NCBI RefSeq assembly: GCF_001953305.1
Contig: NZ_MTFE01000010.1
Span: 4,365,289 to 4,407,321 of the forward strand
Source of the DNA: Cnuella takakiae
GTDB lineage: Bacteria; Bacteroidota; Bacteroidia; Chitinophagales; Chitinophagaceae
Direction of reading: 5' to 3'
DNA length: 42,033 nt
A program made the translations under genes and the position numbers. Positions 30,360 through 38,360 of this stretch are shown here, piece by piece (the first letter of the stretch is position 1; each line of letters opens with the position of its first letter). The notes under the pieces were generated by a model. The model worked only from the letters and a program-made list of their open reading frames with translations. It did no database searches and was not told the origin of the DNA.

Positions 30360-31528
30360 CCCACCTGCACAATCAAAAACTTCAGGTAGTGCGTGTTTTC
30401 CATACCCCAGATGATGGGGTGGTCGGAAGACTGGTTCTGAAAGGTCACCTGGCGGATGGGCCTGCGGGCATCCTTGGCAGCCATCTCGATGGTTTGTAAA
30501 AACAGCTCCTGGTTTACCAGGTTGGTACAGCTGGAAGTAACCAGGAAACCACCTTTTTTCACCAGCTTCATTCCCCGCAGGTTGATCTCCTTGTAACCCG
30601 TAATAGCCTTTTGGATATTAGCGCGGCTCTTGGTAAAAGCTGGCGGATCGAGCATTACCACGTCGTACTGGCGCCCGTCTCTACCCCACTGCTTCAGCAC
30701 GTCAAAAGCATTGGCGGTTTCAAATTTCACCACATCCTGGAGTCCGTTGAGGGCGGCATTCTTGTTTGCCTGCTGCACGGCATTTTCCGAAATATCCAGT
30801 CCCAATACGCTCTTTGCGCCGTAGAAACCGGCGTGTATTTCAAAAGTGCCGGTATAGGTAAAAGCGCCCAGCACATCGGCGCCTTTTACAATATGCTGGA
30901 TGGCGCGGCGGTTGTCCTGCTGGTCAAGGAAATAGCCGGTCTTCTGGCCATTTTCAATGTCCACATGAAACTTCAGGCCATTTTCGTTGATGATGATCTT
31001 GGTATCGAAAGGCGCAGACAGGAAACCTTTTTGCTGGGGCAAACCTTCCAATTCGCGTACCGGCACGTCGTTGCGTTCGTAGATGCCCTTGGGTTGGAAA
31101 ACGGTATTCAGCGCTTTTACAATCGCCGGCTTCCATTTGTCAATACCCAGTGCAAGGGTTTGGATCACGAAATGATCATTGAATTTATCAATAATCAGTT
31201 GGGGCATGCCATCGGCTTCGCCAAAAACAAGGCGGCAGTTTTCAACATAACCCAGTTGCTGGCGGTAGGTCCAGCACTCCTGTATTTTACGGAGGAAATA
31301 TTCCTCGTTTACCACATCGCTCTTTTCGCGGGTAAGCAGGCGCACCATGATCTGGCTCTGCTCGTTGATATAACCCTGGCCGGCAAACTTGCCATCGTGG
31401 TATAAAACCGGCACCACGCTACCCGGCTCGGGGTTGCCTTCAACACGTTCCACTTCGTTGGCAAAGATCCAGGGATGCCCGTTGGCGATCCGCTGGGCGA
31501 TTTTTCTTTTTAAATGTACGGTTGCCAT
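30356..31528 (-). CDS. RlmI-like class I rRNA methyltransferase
   Basis: Probable SAM-dependent 23S rRNA cytosine-C5 methyltransferase of the RlmI/RlmK family. The start at 31528 (MATVHLKRKIAQRIANGHPW) gives 390 residues, the family length; the extension to 31594 is not supported. An N-terminal PUA domain (about 1-75) is followed by the EEHGM-type middle and the Rossmann domain: GAFTYTGTF near 240, GLDISENAV near 262-270, the catalytic DPPAFTKS near 312 and SSCTNLV near 350. The SAM motif differs a little from the usual NxFxYTGGF (Gly for Asn, Thr for the second Gly). Its stop codon is within a repeat arm. Confidence 0.9.
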   Translation of the reverse strand: MATVHLKRKIAQRIANGHPWIFANEVERVEGNPEPGSVVPVLYHDGKFAGQGYINEQSQIMVRLLTREKSDVVNEEYFLRKIQECWTYRQQLGYVENCRLVFGEADGMPQLIIDKFNDHFVIQTLALGIDKWKPAIVKALNTVFQPKGIYERNDVPVRELEGLPQQKGFLSAPFDTKIIINENGLKFHVDIENGQKTGYFLDQQDNRRAIQHIVKGADVLGAFTYTGTFEIHAGFYGAKSVLGLDISENAVQQANKNAALNGLQDVVKFETANAFDVLKQWGRDGRQYDVVMLDPPAFTKSRANIQKAITGYKEINLRGMKLVKKGGFLVTSSCTNLVNQELFLQTIEMAAKDARRPIRQVTFQNQSSDHPIIWGMENTHYLKFLIVQVG

Positions 31529-31713
31529 AAGGGCGCAAAGGAACCACCAATTTGCAGGATTATAAAAGGATTTTTGGAAAAGGGGGGTTGGCACCTGTTA
31601 AAATGCACGGGCACCCCTACCTGACAGCAGAAGCCAGTCAAAGCTTTTTACGGCTTCTTTCCTGACACGAAGAACGGAAAGCCGTTAAGTTTACAGGTTC
31701 TGCCGCCGCATTC

Positions 31714-31726
31714 GGACAATTTGTCC
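31714..31726. promoter_or_regulatory. Perfect palindrome upstream of grpE
   Basis: GGACAA-T-TTGTCC is a perfect 6-bp-arm inverted repeat, 13 nt upstream of the likely -33 element of grpE. It is not CIRCE (TTAGCACTC-N9-GAGTGCTAA). It could be an operator for the grpE-dnaJ unit or for the divergent methyltransferase gene. Confidence 0.4.
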
Positions 31727-31738
31727 CAACCCATACCA

Positions 31739-31766
31739 TTGGCAAACCATTTGACCGCTACCTTTG
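31739..31766 (+). promoter_or_regulatory. Promoter of grpE (TTG-N17-TACCTTTG)
   Basis: The -7 box TACCTTTG at 31759-31766 matches TAnnTTTG perfectly, with a TTG 17 nt upstream (31739-31741). It gives a leader of about 15-20 nt. The rest of the 259-nt divergent gap holds the GGACAATTTGTCC palindrome and a weak AGAAGCC/GGCTTCT dyad. Confidence 0.65.
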
Positions 31767-31787
31767 CACTCAATTTTTTGTTTTGAT

Positions 31788-32339
31788 ATGAAGCACCAGG
31801 AATTCCAGGAACAAGAGACCAACGGAACAGAAAACAATACTGCCGCAGAGACCACGGAAGATACCCAGGCACCTGCCGCCGAGCAAAGCATTGACGAAAC
31901 GGCGCAGCTGAAAGCTCAGGTAGATGAACTGAAGGACAAATACCTGCGCCAGGCTGCGGAGTTCGACAACTTCCGGCGCCGTACCGCCAAGGAACGCATC
32001 GAGCTGATTCAAACCGCCAGCAAGGACGTAGTAACCGACCTGCTGGAAGTACTCGACGACTGCGAGCGTGCCGAGCGGACCATGGACAAAGCCGAAGACC
32101 TGGGCCCCATCAGGGAAGGCATCCAGCTGGTGTTCAACAAGCTGCGCCAAACACTTACCAATAAAGGTGTAAAACCCATGGACGCTAAAGGCCAGGAGTT
32201 CAACGCCGACCTGCACGAAGCCATCACCGAAATTGAAGCCGGTGCGGAACTGAAAGGCAAGGTGGTAGATGAAGTGATCAAAGGTTATTACCTGCACGAT
32301 AAAATCATCCGTTACGCGAAAGTGGTGGTAGGTAAATAA
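31788..32339 (+). CDS. grpE: Nucleotide exchange factor GrpE
   Basis: Releases ADP from DnaK. The start at 31788 (MKHQEFQEQETNGTENNTAA) gives 183 residues. The acidic disordered N-terminus (to about 45), the long coiled coil (KAQVDELKDKYLRQAAEFDN, then FRRRTAKE) and the C-terminal beta domain (GQEFNADLHEAITEI) are typical. It precedes dnaJ, so they form a co-chaperone unit without dnaK. The stop is followed at once by a TTAGCTAATTAGC-family repeat that separates it from dnaJ. Confidence 0.95.
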   Translation: MKHQEFQEQETNGTENNTAAETTEDTQAPAAEQSIDETAQLKAQVDELKDKYLRQAAEFDNFRRRTAKERIELIQTASKDVVTDLLEVLDDCERAERTMDKAEDLGPIREGIQLVFNKLRQTLTNKGVKPMDAKGQEFNADLHEAITEIEAGAELKGKVVDEVIKGYYLHDKIIRYAKVVVGK

Positions 32340-32438
32340 TTTGATAATGTGCCAATTAGCCAATGTGCTAAAAAGCAACTACAATCAACGATTCCCGATC
32401 ATTAGCTAATTAGCACATTAGCTAATTGGCTAATTAAC
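32340..32438. repeat. Inverted word-repeat pair inside the grpE-dnaJ unit
   Basis: The left arm (32341-32377, ATAATGTGCCAATTAGCCAA) and right arm (32400-32438, ATTAGCTAATTAGCACATTA) belong to the same family as 18480-18565. It starts right after the grpE stop and ends about 6 nt before the dnaJ ATG, so a long mRNA hairpin would sit between two cotranscribed genes. Confidence 0.88.
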
Positions 32439-32443
32439 TTTTT

Positions 32444-33616
32444 ATGTCTAAAAGAGATTACTACGAAGTATTAGGTGTTGGCAAAACAGCCGCCGCGGAC
32501 GAGATCAAGAAAGCGTACCGCAAGGTGGCCATGCAATACCACCCCGACCGCAACCCCGGGGATAAAACTGCCGAAGAAAAATTCAAGGAGGCTGCTGAAG
32601 CCTACGAGGTGCTCAGCGATGCCGACAAGAAAGCGCAATACGACCGCTTTGGCCATGCCGGCGTTAGCGGCAACGGCCGTGGTAATGGCGGTTATGGCGG
32701 CGGCATGAACATGGACGACATCTTCAGCCAGTTTGGCGACATCTTTGGCGAAGACGTGTTCGGCTCCTTCTTCAACGGCGGCGCAAGAGGCGGCGGTGGC
32801 CGTGGCAGCCAGCGTGCCCGTGGCACCCGTGGTTCCAACCTCCGCATCAAGCTTAAACTTACTTACGAAGAAATTGCCAAGGGTGTAACCAAAAACATCA
32901 AGGTAAAAAAATATGTAGGCTGTACTACCTGTAACGGCAGCGGCGCAAAGGACAGCGGCAGCGTACAAACCTGCGGCACCTGCGGTGGCAGTGGCCAGGT
33001 ACGTAAGGTTACTAGCACCTTCCTGGGACAGATGCAAACCGTAACCACCTGCCCTAACTGTAACGGCGAAGGCAGCACCATCACCGCCAAATGCGGCAGC
33101 TGTAAAGGCGAAGGCCGCGTGTACGGCGAAGAAACCGTTACCATCGACATCCCGGCGGGTGTGCAGGAAGGTATGCAGCTCAATATCAGCGGCCGCGGCA
33201 ATGCCGGCGAACGTGGCGGTGCTCCCGGCGACCTCATCATCCTGGTAGAGGAAGAACCACACAAGGAACTCCAGCGGGAGGGCCTCAACGTAGTATTCGA
33301 CCTGCACCTCTCCTTCCCCGAAGCAGCCTTTGGCGCCAACGTGGAAGTGCCTACCATCGATGGCCGGGCCAAGATCAAAATTCCCGCAGGCACACAAAGT
33401 GGTAAGATCTTCCGCCTCAAAGGCAAGGGCTTCCCTGCGGTAAACAGCTACGAGAAAGGCGACCAGCTGGTACACGTAAATATCTGGACGCCCCAGGAGC
33501 TGACGAGCGAAGAAAAGTCGATGCTGGAAAAGCTGGCGAAATCGCCCAATTTCCAGCCCAATCCCGACAAGAATCAAAAATCGTTTTTCGATAAGGTTCG
33601 GGAAATGTTCCAATAA
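32444..33616 (+). CDS. dnaJ: Chaperone DnaJ
   Basis: DnaK co-chaperone, 390 residues. J domain about 5-70 with the HPD motif, a Gly-rich linker about 75-135 ([17 protein letters not shown] is longer and more basic than usual) and four complete CxxCxGxG zinc repeats: [32 protein letters not shown]. The C-terminal substrate domain follows. It lies directly behind grpE and ends in an 11-bp terminator shared with the converging histidine kinase gene. Confidence 0.97.
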   Translation: MSKRDYYEVLGVGKTAAADEIKKAYRKVAMQYHPDRNPGDKTAEEKFKEAAEAYEVLSDADKKAQYDRFGHAGVSGNGRGNGGYGGGMNMDDIFSQFGDIFGEDVFGSFFNGGARGGGGRGSQRARGTRGSNLRIKLKLTYEEIAKGVTKNIKVKKYVGCTTCNGSGAKDSGSVQTCGTCGGSGQVRKVTSTFLGQMQTVTTCPNCNGEGSTITAKCGSCKGEGRVYGEETVTIDIPAGVQEGMQLNISGRGNAGERGGAPGDLIILVEEEPHKELQREGLNVVFDLHLSFPEAAFGANVEVPTIDGRAKIKIPAGTQSGKIFRLKGKGFPAVNSYEKGDQLVHVNIWTPQELTSEEKSMLEKLAKSPNFQPNPDKNQKSFFDKVREMFQ

Positions 33617-33620
33617 ATTG

Positions 33621-33646
33621 AAAAAGAGGCCTGAGGGCCTCTTTTT
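33621..33646. terminator. Terminator of dnaJ
   Basis: AAAAAGAGGCC (33621-33631) pairs perfectly with GGCCTCTTTTT (33636-33646) around TGAG. Symmetric A and T runs make it usable from both strands. Confidence 0.92.
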
Positions 33647-33725
33647 AGTTTCGGATATTAGGTTGGCTATTGTTGCCAGTTTACCATGGGCATTCAACCA
33701 ATTCAGCAACCAACTCGCAGCAAGA

Positions 33726-36700
33726 CTACCGGGGCAGCACCACTGTAAAGGTGGCACCACGCCCTTCCACTCCCACTGCCGTAATGGTGCCACCATGCCG
33801 CTCCGCGATTTTCTTACAAAGCGCCAAACCAAGACCATTGCCTTCAAAATCATCTTTGGAATGAAGTCGGGTAAAGGTGTTGAATATCTGGCCGGCATAC
33901 TGCTGGTCAAAGCCAATGCCGTTATCTGCAACCTTTATAATAGCTGCTGGAGATTTGTGAAGGGTACCGGTTTCGGCTGTAATGGTAATAATGGGAATAA
34001 CACCTGTTCGGGTAAACTTCAAGGAATTATTGATCAGGTTATAAAATAATTGATAAAGTAAAAGCGGTACGCCTGATACGTTAGGCATTTGCCCTACTTC
34101 CAGGATAGCTCCTTTTTCCTGCATGGGCAGTTCCAGATCTGCGCCTATTTGTTCCAGGATTACATTCAGGTTAACAGGCTGGAAAGTTTCTTCTACCGCA
34201 TTGAAAGTAGAATAGGCCAATACACCACTGATCATGGAAAACATACGGTCGGTGGCGCTATTCATTTTTTCAAAATAGGTTTTGGCCCTTGCACTCAGGT
34301 TTTGGCCCAACTCCATTTCCAGCATGGAACTAAATGTCTTCATTTTGCGCACAGGCTCTTTCAGGTCGTGAGAGGCCACATGAGCAAACTGCTGCAGGTC
34401 TTCATTGGAGCGTTGCAGGGCCCGGGTACGTTCTTTCACCAGGGCTTCTAGCTGCACCGCCATGGTTTTACGGTCGTGAATGTCGGTGATGGTACCCAAC
34501 CATTTGATGATGTTGCCCTTTTCATCATGCAGTGCCTGGCCCCTGTTGAGGTACCAACGGTAAACACCATCATGGCGGCGTATACGCGATTCCACTTCGT
34601 AGTACTGCCCGGTAGCTACCGACAGGTTCCAGCTGGCGAGGGCAACTTCCAGGTCATCGGCATGAACCCAGTGGTGCCAGCCTGCGCCGAAAGCGGCTTC
34701 CGAAGGGCTGCCGGTGAATTCTTCCCACCTTTTATTTATGTAATCCAACAATCCCGCCTTGTTGGCCGTCCACACGATCTGTGGCTGAAAGTCGGCCAGC
34801 ACCCTTAGCTCCGATTCGCTCTGGCGCAAAGCCTGCTGGGTTTCCAGCTGCTCATTGATATCAGTGTTGGTACCAATCCACTGCACCACTTTGCCCTCCG
34901 CATCTTTGATGGGATAGGCACGGGTGAGAAACCAGCGGTACACCCCATCGTGCCGGCGCAAGGGGAAAGTAAGCTCCCAGGGTTCATCCTTTGTCCAGGC
35001 AGCCTGTACAAAACTTACCACCCTGCTTACATGATCGGGGTGGTGCACCTGCTGCCAGCCCCAGCCCTGCATGATTGCTAAATCGGAACCGGTATATGCA
35101 TACCAGCGGTCGTTGTACCAGTAAATAAACCCATTGGCATCGGCCATCCAGGCCAGTTGGGCACTGGAATTACCCAGGGTGCGAAACCGCTCTTCGTTAG
35201 CAGCAAGTGCCTGTTCCGATTGTTTGCGTTCGGTAATATCTACACAGGCGCCGGTCAGAAAAAGCGGCTTGCCGTCAGCACTGGTCAGGGTCTTTCCCTT
35301 GTCTGCCAGCCAATGGATACTGCCATCGGGCCATACTACCCTAAACGATTCATCAAAATCGGCGGCTTCAAGAGCACAGCGCCTACAGGCGGCTGCTACC
35401 CTATCGCGATCGCCAGGATGCACACAGCTCATAAACTCATCCAGGTTTTGCACCTTTTCGCCCTGCCGCAGGCCAAACAAGCGGTCCAGGTTTTCATCCC
35501 AGCTCAGCTCGTTGGTTTGAATATTCCACCGGAAAGTACCTGTGTTGGAAGCATTAAGCGCAGCCTGCAGCCTTTCGCGACCTTCTTGCAACTGGGCCAT
35601 TATTTCTTTATAACGCGACACTTTCTGCACCACACCAATAAAGCGGCGGGGCTGACCGGTTTCATCAAAAAATACCCTGCCCCTGGAACGTATCCAACGA
35701 ATCTGCCCATCCTGCAGGTGCACTACCCGGAACTCTTCGTCGAAATTGCCTCCGCTGCCGAATTGCATGGCCCCGGTGGTGGTGGCAACGATGCGGTCGC
35801 GGTCATCGGGATGGATAGCCTTGTAAAAGAGTTCGAGAGTAACGGGAGCCTCGAAATCCACACCAAAAAAGCTCCGCGTCTTTTCGCTCCACACCACCTG
35901 CCCACTCTGGAGGTAAAAATCGTAGGTACCCAGTTCGCCGCCTTCAAGAGCCAGGGAGAGATGCTCTTCCTTGGCTTTCAACTGTTCTTCCACCAGCTTC
36001 TGCTCAGTGATATCGATGCTGATCCCTGTTACGGCAAGGGCTTCACCTTTTTCGTTAAACTGGTATTGACCTACCGACCGTATCCAACGCCGACTACCGC
36101 CTGCAGGCTCAATGCGATAGGTAGCATTGAACTGTAACCCTTGCGCTTTGGATTGTTCCATCAGGGCCAGCACCTCGCCCTGGTCGGCTTGGTGTATGCA
36201 GTTGTGCCAGTCGGCAAATACAAACCCGCTACGGTCTTCGGGATAGCCCCACATCTTTTTATGGAGTGCCGACCACTCCAACTCACCCGTTTGCACATTG
36301 TACCACCAGGTGCCCACATTGGCCGAATCGGTAGCAAGCTGTAGTTGGGTTGCCAGCTTACGCTGTTCCAACTCAGTCTTCTTTATTTCCGTGATATCGG
36401 TGGAGATGATCAGTACAGAATCAACTGCACCATTTTCATCCAGCTCGGGTGTGAAGCGTGAAAAAACATGGCGGTTGTCGCCAGGCATACTGTAGGAAAC
36501 CTGGTGCTTGCGGCCAGTACTGAAAACATAAGCAAGGGCTTCGTCAAAAACACGGCAGAGGGAATCAGGGAAACCCACTTCCTGGTAACTGCGGCCAAGG
36601 AACTCTTCGGGTTTATGGCCGGTATAGCTTTCAATTTGTGGGCTTACATAGAGGTAGTGAAAATCCCGCCCATGGCGGGTGATCACATCTGGCGAATTTT

Positions 36701-37577
36701 CGGCCAGTGACCGGAAGCGTCGTTCGCTGGCTTCCAGTTGTTGCCTGATCTCTTCCTGTTCTGTAATATCAATATTAATCCCGCTGATATAGACCAGGTT
36801 ACCGGAAGGATCAAAAGAAGTGCGCGACCGGGCTTGTAACCACCGCAGGGCACCATCCGCCCGCCTGATCCGGAACTTGTAGGCATAATCGGTGGTTGCT
36901 GCCTGGATTCCTTCCTGGCTTTCGTACATCTGCTGCAGGTCTTCGGGCAATACAAAGCGGTGGAAATCGGCTACCCTGTTGATACCGGTGTGATCGGTGA
37001 GGCCAAAAAGCTGCAACTGTTCCTGGCTCCAACTCAGGGTATCGGTAAGAGCATCCCAGTACCACAATCCTACCCTTCCGGTGTTGATGCCCAACTCCAT
37101 TTGCTCCTTGGCTTTTTGCAACAGTTCCTCCCTTTGCTCGTTGCGCTTTTTTGCCTTTACCGTTTCCGTTACATCATAACCTGACACCAGCAAACCGATG
37201 GTTTGGCCCTGTTCATCCTGCAGGGGCTGAAACCGCGTATTGAAATAACCATGGTACAGCACGCCGTTTACCAGGTAGGATGCCGGGTTCTCTTCTATTT
37301 GTTCGGCTATACCGGTGCGCATCACCCGCTGATGAATTTCATCAATACCGCTGCCTTTCAGTTCGGGGTAAATGGAAAAAAGCGATTTACCCAAAACATC
37401 GGAAGCGTTTTTGCTAATGAGCTGGCAATAGGCGGGATTTACAAAATCAACAACCTGGGAAGGTCCCAGGAATACTGCCACAGCTACAGGCAAAAGGTTG
37501 AAGTAGCCATACACTTTTGCCAGCTCTGCCTGTGTTGCCGGAGTGCTTTCACCCACAAAAATCGGATGGTCTGTCAT
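33726..37577 (-). CDS. Soluble histidine kinase with about eight PAS domains
   Basis: 1283 residues with no membrane segment or signal peptide. About eight PAS/PAC modules run from about residue 20 to 1038, most ending in the PAC tail D-I-T-E: about 20-145, 160-275, 287-400, 410-528, 542-660, 672-787, 795-912 and 924-1038. Then come a short coiled coil, HisKA with phosphoacceptor His1070 (VASHDLKEP), and HATPase_c with N box YNLINNSLKF near 1179-1188, G1 DNGIGFD near 1219 and G2 GNGLGLALC near 1247. All catalytic boxes are intact. No response regulator is nearby (orphan). Ligands are unknown. The WYNDRW and HPDD/HPGD motifs are common in PAS sensors of redox or small molecules. Confidence 0.93.
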   Translation of the reverse strand: MTDHPIFVGESTPATQAELAKVYGYFNLLPVAVAVFLGPSQVVDFVNPAYCQLISKNASDVLGKSLFSIYPELKGSGIDEIHQRVMRTGIAEQIEENPASYLVNGVLYHGYFNTRFQPLQDEQGQTIGLLVSGYDVTETVKAKKRNEQREELLQKAKEQMELGINTGRVGLWYWDALTDTLSWSQEQLQLFGLTDHTGINRVADFHRFVLPEDLQQMYESQEGIQAATTDYAYKFRIRRADGALRWLQARSRTSFDPSGNLVYISGINIDITEQEEIRQQLEASERRFRSLAENSPDVITRHGRDFHYLYVSPQIESYTGHKPEEFLGRSYQEVGFPDSLCRVFDEALAYVFSTGRKHQVSYSMPGDNRHVFSRFTPELDENGAVDSVLIISTDITEIKKTELEQRKLATQLQLATDSANVGTWWYNVQTGELEWSALHKKMWGYPEDRSGFVFADWHNCIHQADQGEVLALMEQSKAQGLQFNATYRIEPAGGSRRWIRSVGQYQFNEKGEALAVTGISIDITEQKLVEEQLKAKEEHLSLALEGGELGTYDFYLQSGQVVWSEKTRSFFGVDFEAPVTLELFYKAIHPDDRDRIVATTTGAMQFGSGGNFDEEFRVVHLQDGQIRWIRSRGRVFFDETGQPRRFIGVVQKVSRYKEIMAQLQEGRERLQAALNASNTGTFRWNIQTNELSWDENLDRLFGLRQGEKVQNLDEFMSCVHPGDRDRVAAACRRCALEAADFDESFRVVWPDGSIHWLADKGKTLTSADGKPLFLTGACVDITERKQSEQALAANEERFRTLGNSSAQLAWMADANGFIYWYNDRWYAYTGSDLAIMQGWGWQQVHHPDHVSRVVSFVQAAWTKDEPWELTFPLRRHDGVYRWFLTRAYPIKDAEGKVVQWIGTNTDINEQLETQQALRQSESELRVLADFQPQIVWTANKAGLLDYINKRWEEFTGSPSEAAFGAGWHHWVHADDLEVALASWNLSVATGQYYEVESRIRRHDGVYRWYLNRGQALHDEKGNIIKWLGTITDIHDRKTMAVQLEALVKERTRALQRSNEDLQQFAHVASHDLKEPVRKMKTFSSMLEMELGQNLSARAKTYFEKMNSATDRMFSMISGVLAYSTFNAVEETFQPVNLNVILEQIGADLELPMQEKGAILEVGQMPNVSGVPLLLYQLFYNLINNSLKFTRTGVIPIITITAETGTLHKSPAAIIKVADNGIGFDQQYAGQIFNTFTRLHSKDDFEGNGLGLALCKKIAERHGGTITAVGVEGRGATFTVVLPR

Positions 37578-37880
37578 GTTTGCGTATGCCTTAGTATAAG
37601 GGTTAGTAGGCTGTATGCTGCTAAATTAAAGGCATCGGCCCTCCATACGTACAGCGGTCAGCTACATTGCAGGCTAAACATCAAACTTTTTTTTACTACT
37701 TTAATTTTGTTTGATTTTCACCAATATTAAAAGGGTTCAAATCGAAACAATATTTTAGAGGACTACAAACTCGCCACAAAAAACGTAGTTGAAAAATCTG
37801 TTGCAGCCCTGGTCACCCAACGTTTGGATGCAAATAGGAGCAGCCTTTTTTTTGTTGGTTTCTTGTATCAAAACTGTTGG
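37578..37880. other. Gap upstream of the kinase and pseudogene
   Basis: 303 nt, AT-rich in the middle. A perfect TAnnTTTG match (TAATTTTG, plus strand, 37702-37709) has no -33 partner and lies 170 nt from the nearest reading frame. GCAGCCTTTTTTTT near 37841-37854 may be the remains of a terminator. No gene was found. Confidence 0.5.
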
Positions 37881-38325
37881 ATGAAATACCGATGCTTGTA
37901 CAGCTTGGTTGTGGTTGCACTGACAGGTTATAATTGCAAAACACCCGCCACTACCACCGCACCTACTGCCAGCAAGAACCCCAACACGCCTACCGAAAAG
38001 TATTGGAAGCTAGTTGAACTCAACGACTAACTGATAACCATAGCCGAAGACGGCAAGCGCGAACCGCATTTTATTTTGCATAAGGCCAACCAACAGGTGG
38101 CCAGCAGCGGCGGCTGCAATGTTTCCAGCGACAGCAATGAACTGCAACCCAACAACGGGATAATTTTTTCCCAAATAGCCATTAACTGCATGACCTATTG
38201 CGGCCTAGAGGTGGAGACCAGGATAATGGATGTTCTCCATACTGCAGGGAGATAATACCTATGGAGATAGCCTGCACCGTGCCCCGTTGGCACCTTTGGC
38301 CAGATTGGTAGCGGTAAAATTTAAG
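37881..38325 (+). pseudogene. Broken META-domain (HslJ-like) lipoprotein gene
   Basis: Translation gives a signal-like start (MKYRCLYSLVVVALTGYNC) and then the META family pattern in broken form. Frame 1 reads TEKYWKLVELND, a TAA stop at 38028-38030, then LITIAEDGKREPHFILHKAN, QQVASSGGCN and ELQPNNGIIFSQIA. A frameshift near 38240-38253 moves to the next frame, which continues DNTYGDSLHRAPLAPLARLV and ends AVKFK. Intact relatives read continuously through YW.L.ELNG...GGCN...MEVE...ADNY...APLARFVAV. One stop and one frameshift mark it as dead. A lipobox with Cys at the end is present but spaced badly. It converges with the von Willebrand gene. Confidence 0.85.
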
Positions 38326-38360
38326 AATGTACATCAGGCCATTAGCAGAGCCTTTGGCGA

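Noticed and set aside
31529-31787. HrcA/CIRCE operator before grpE
   Set aside because: No TTAGCACTC-N9-GAGTGCTAA match in the region; only the unrelated GGACAATTTGTCC dyad was found.
37734-37743. GGTTCAAATC, a T-loop-like word suggesting a tRNA
   Set aside because: The flanking bases do not pair into a T-stem and no acceptor or anticodon arm is nearby.
37824-38030. 68-codon intact lipoprotein gene
   Set aside because: Its downstream sequence clearly continues the META-domain pattern past the stop, so it is the 5' end of a pseudogene.
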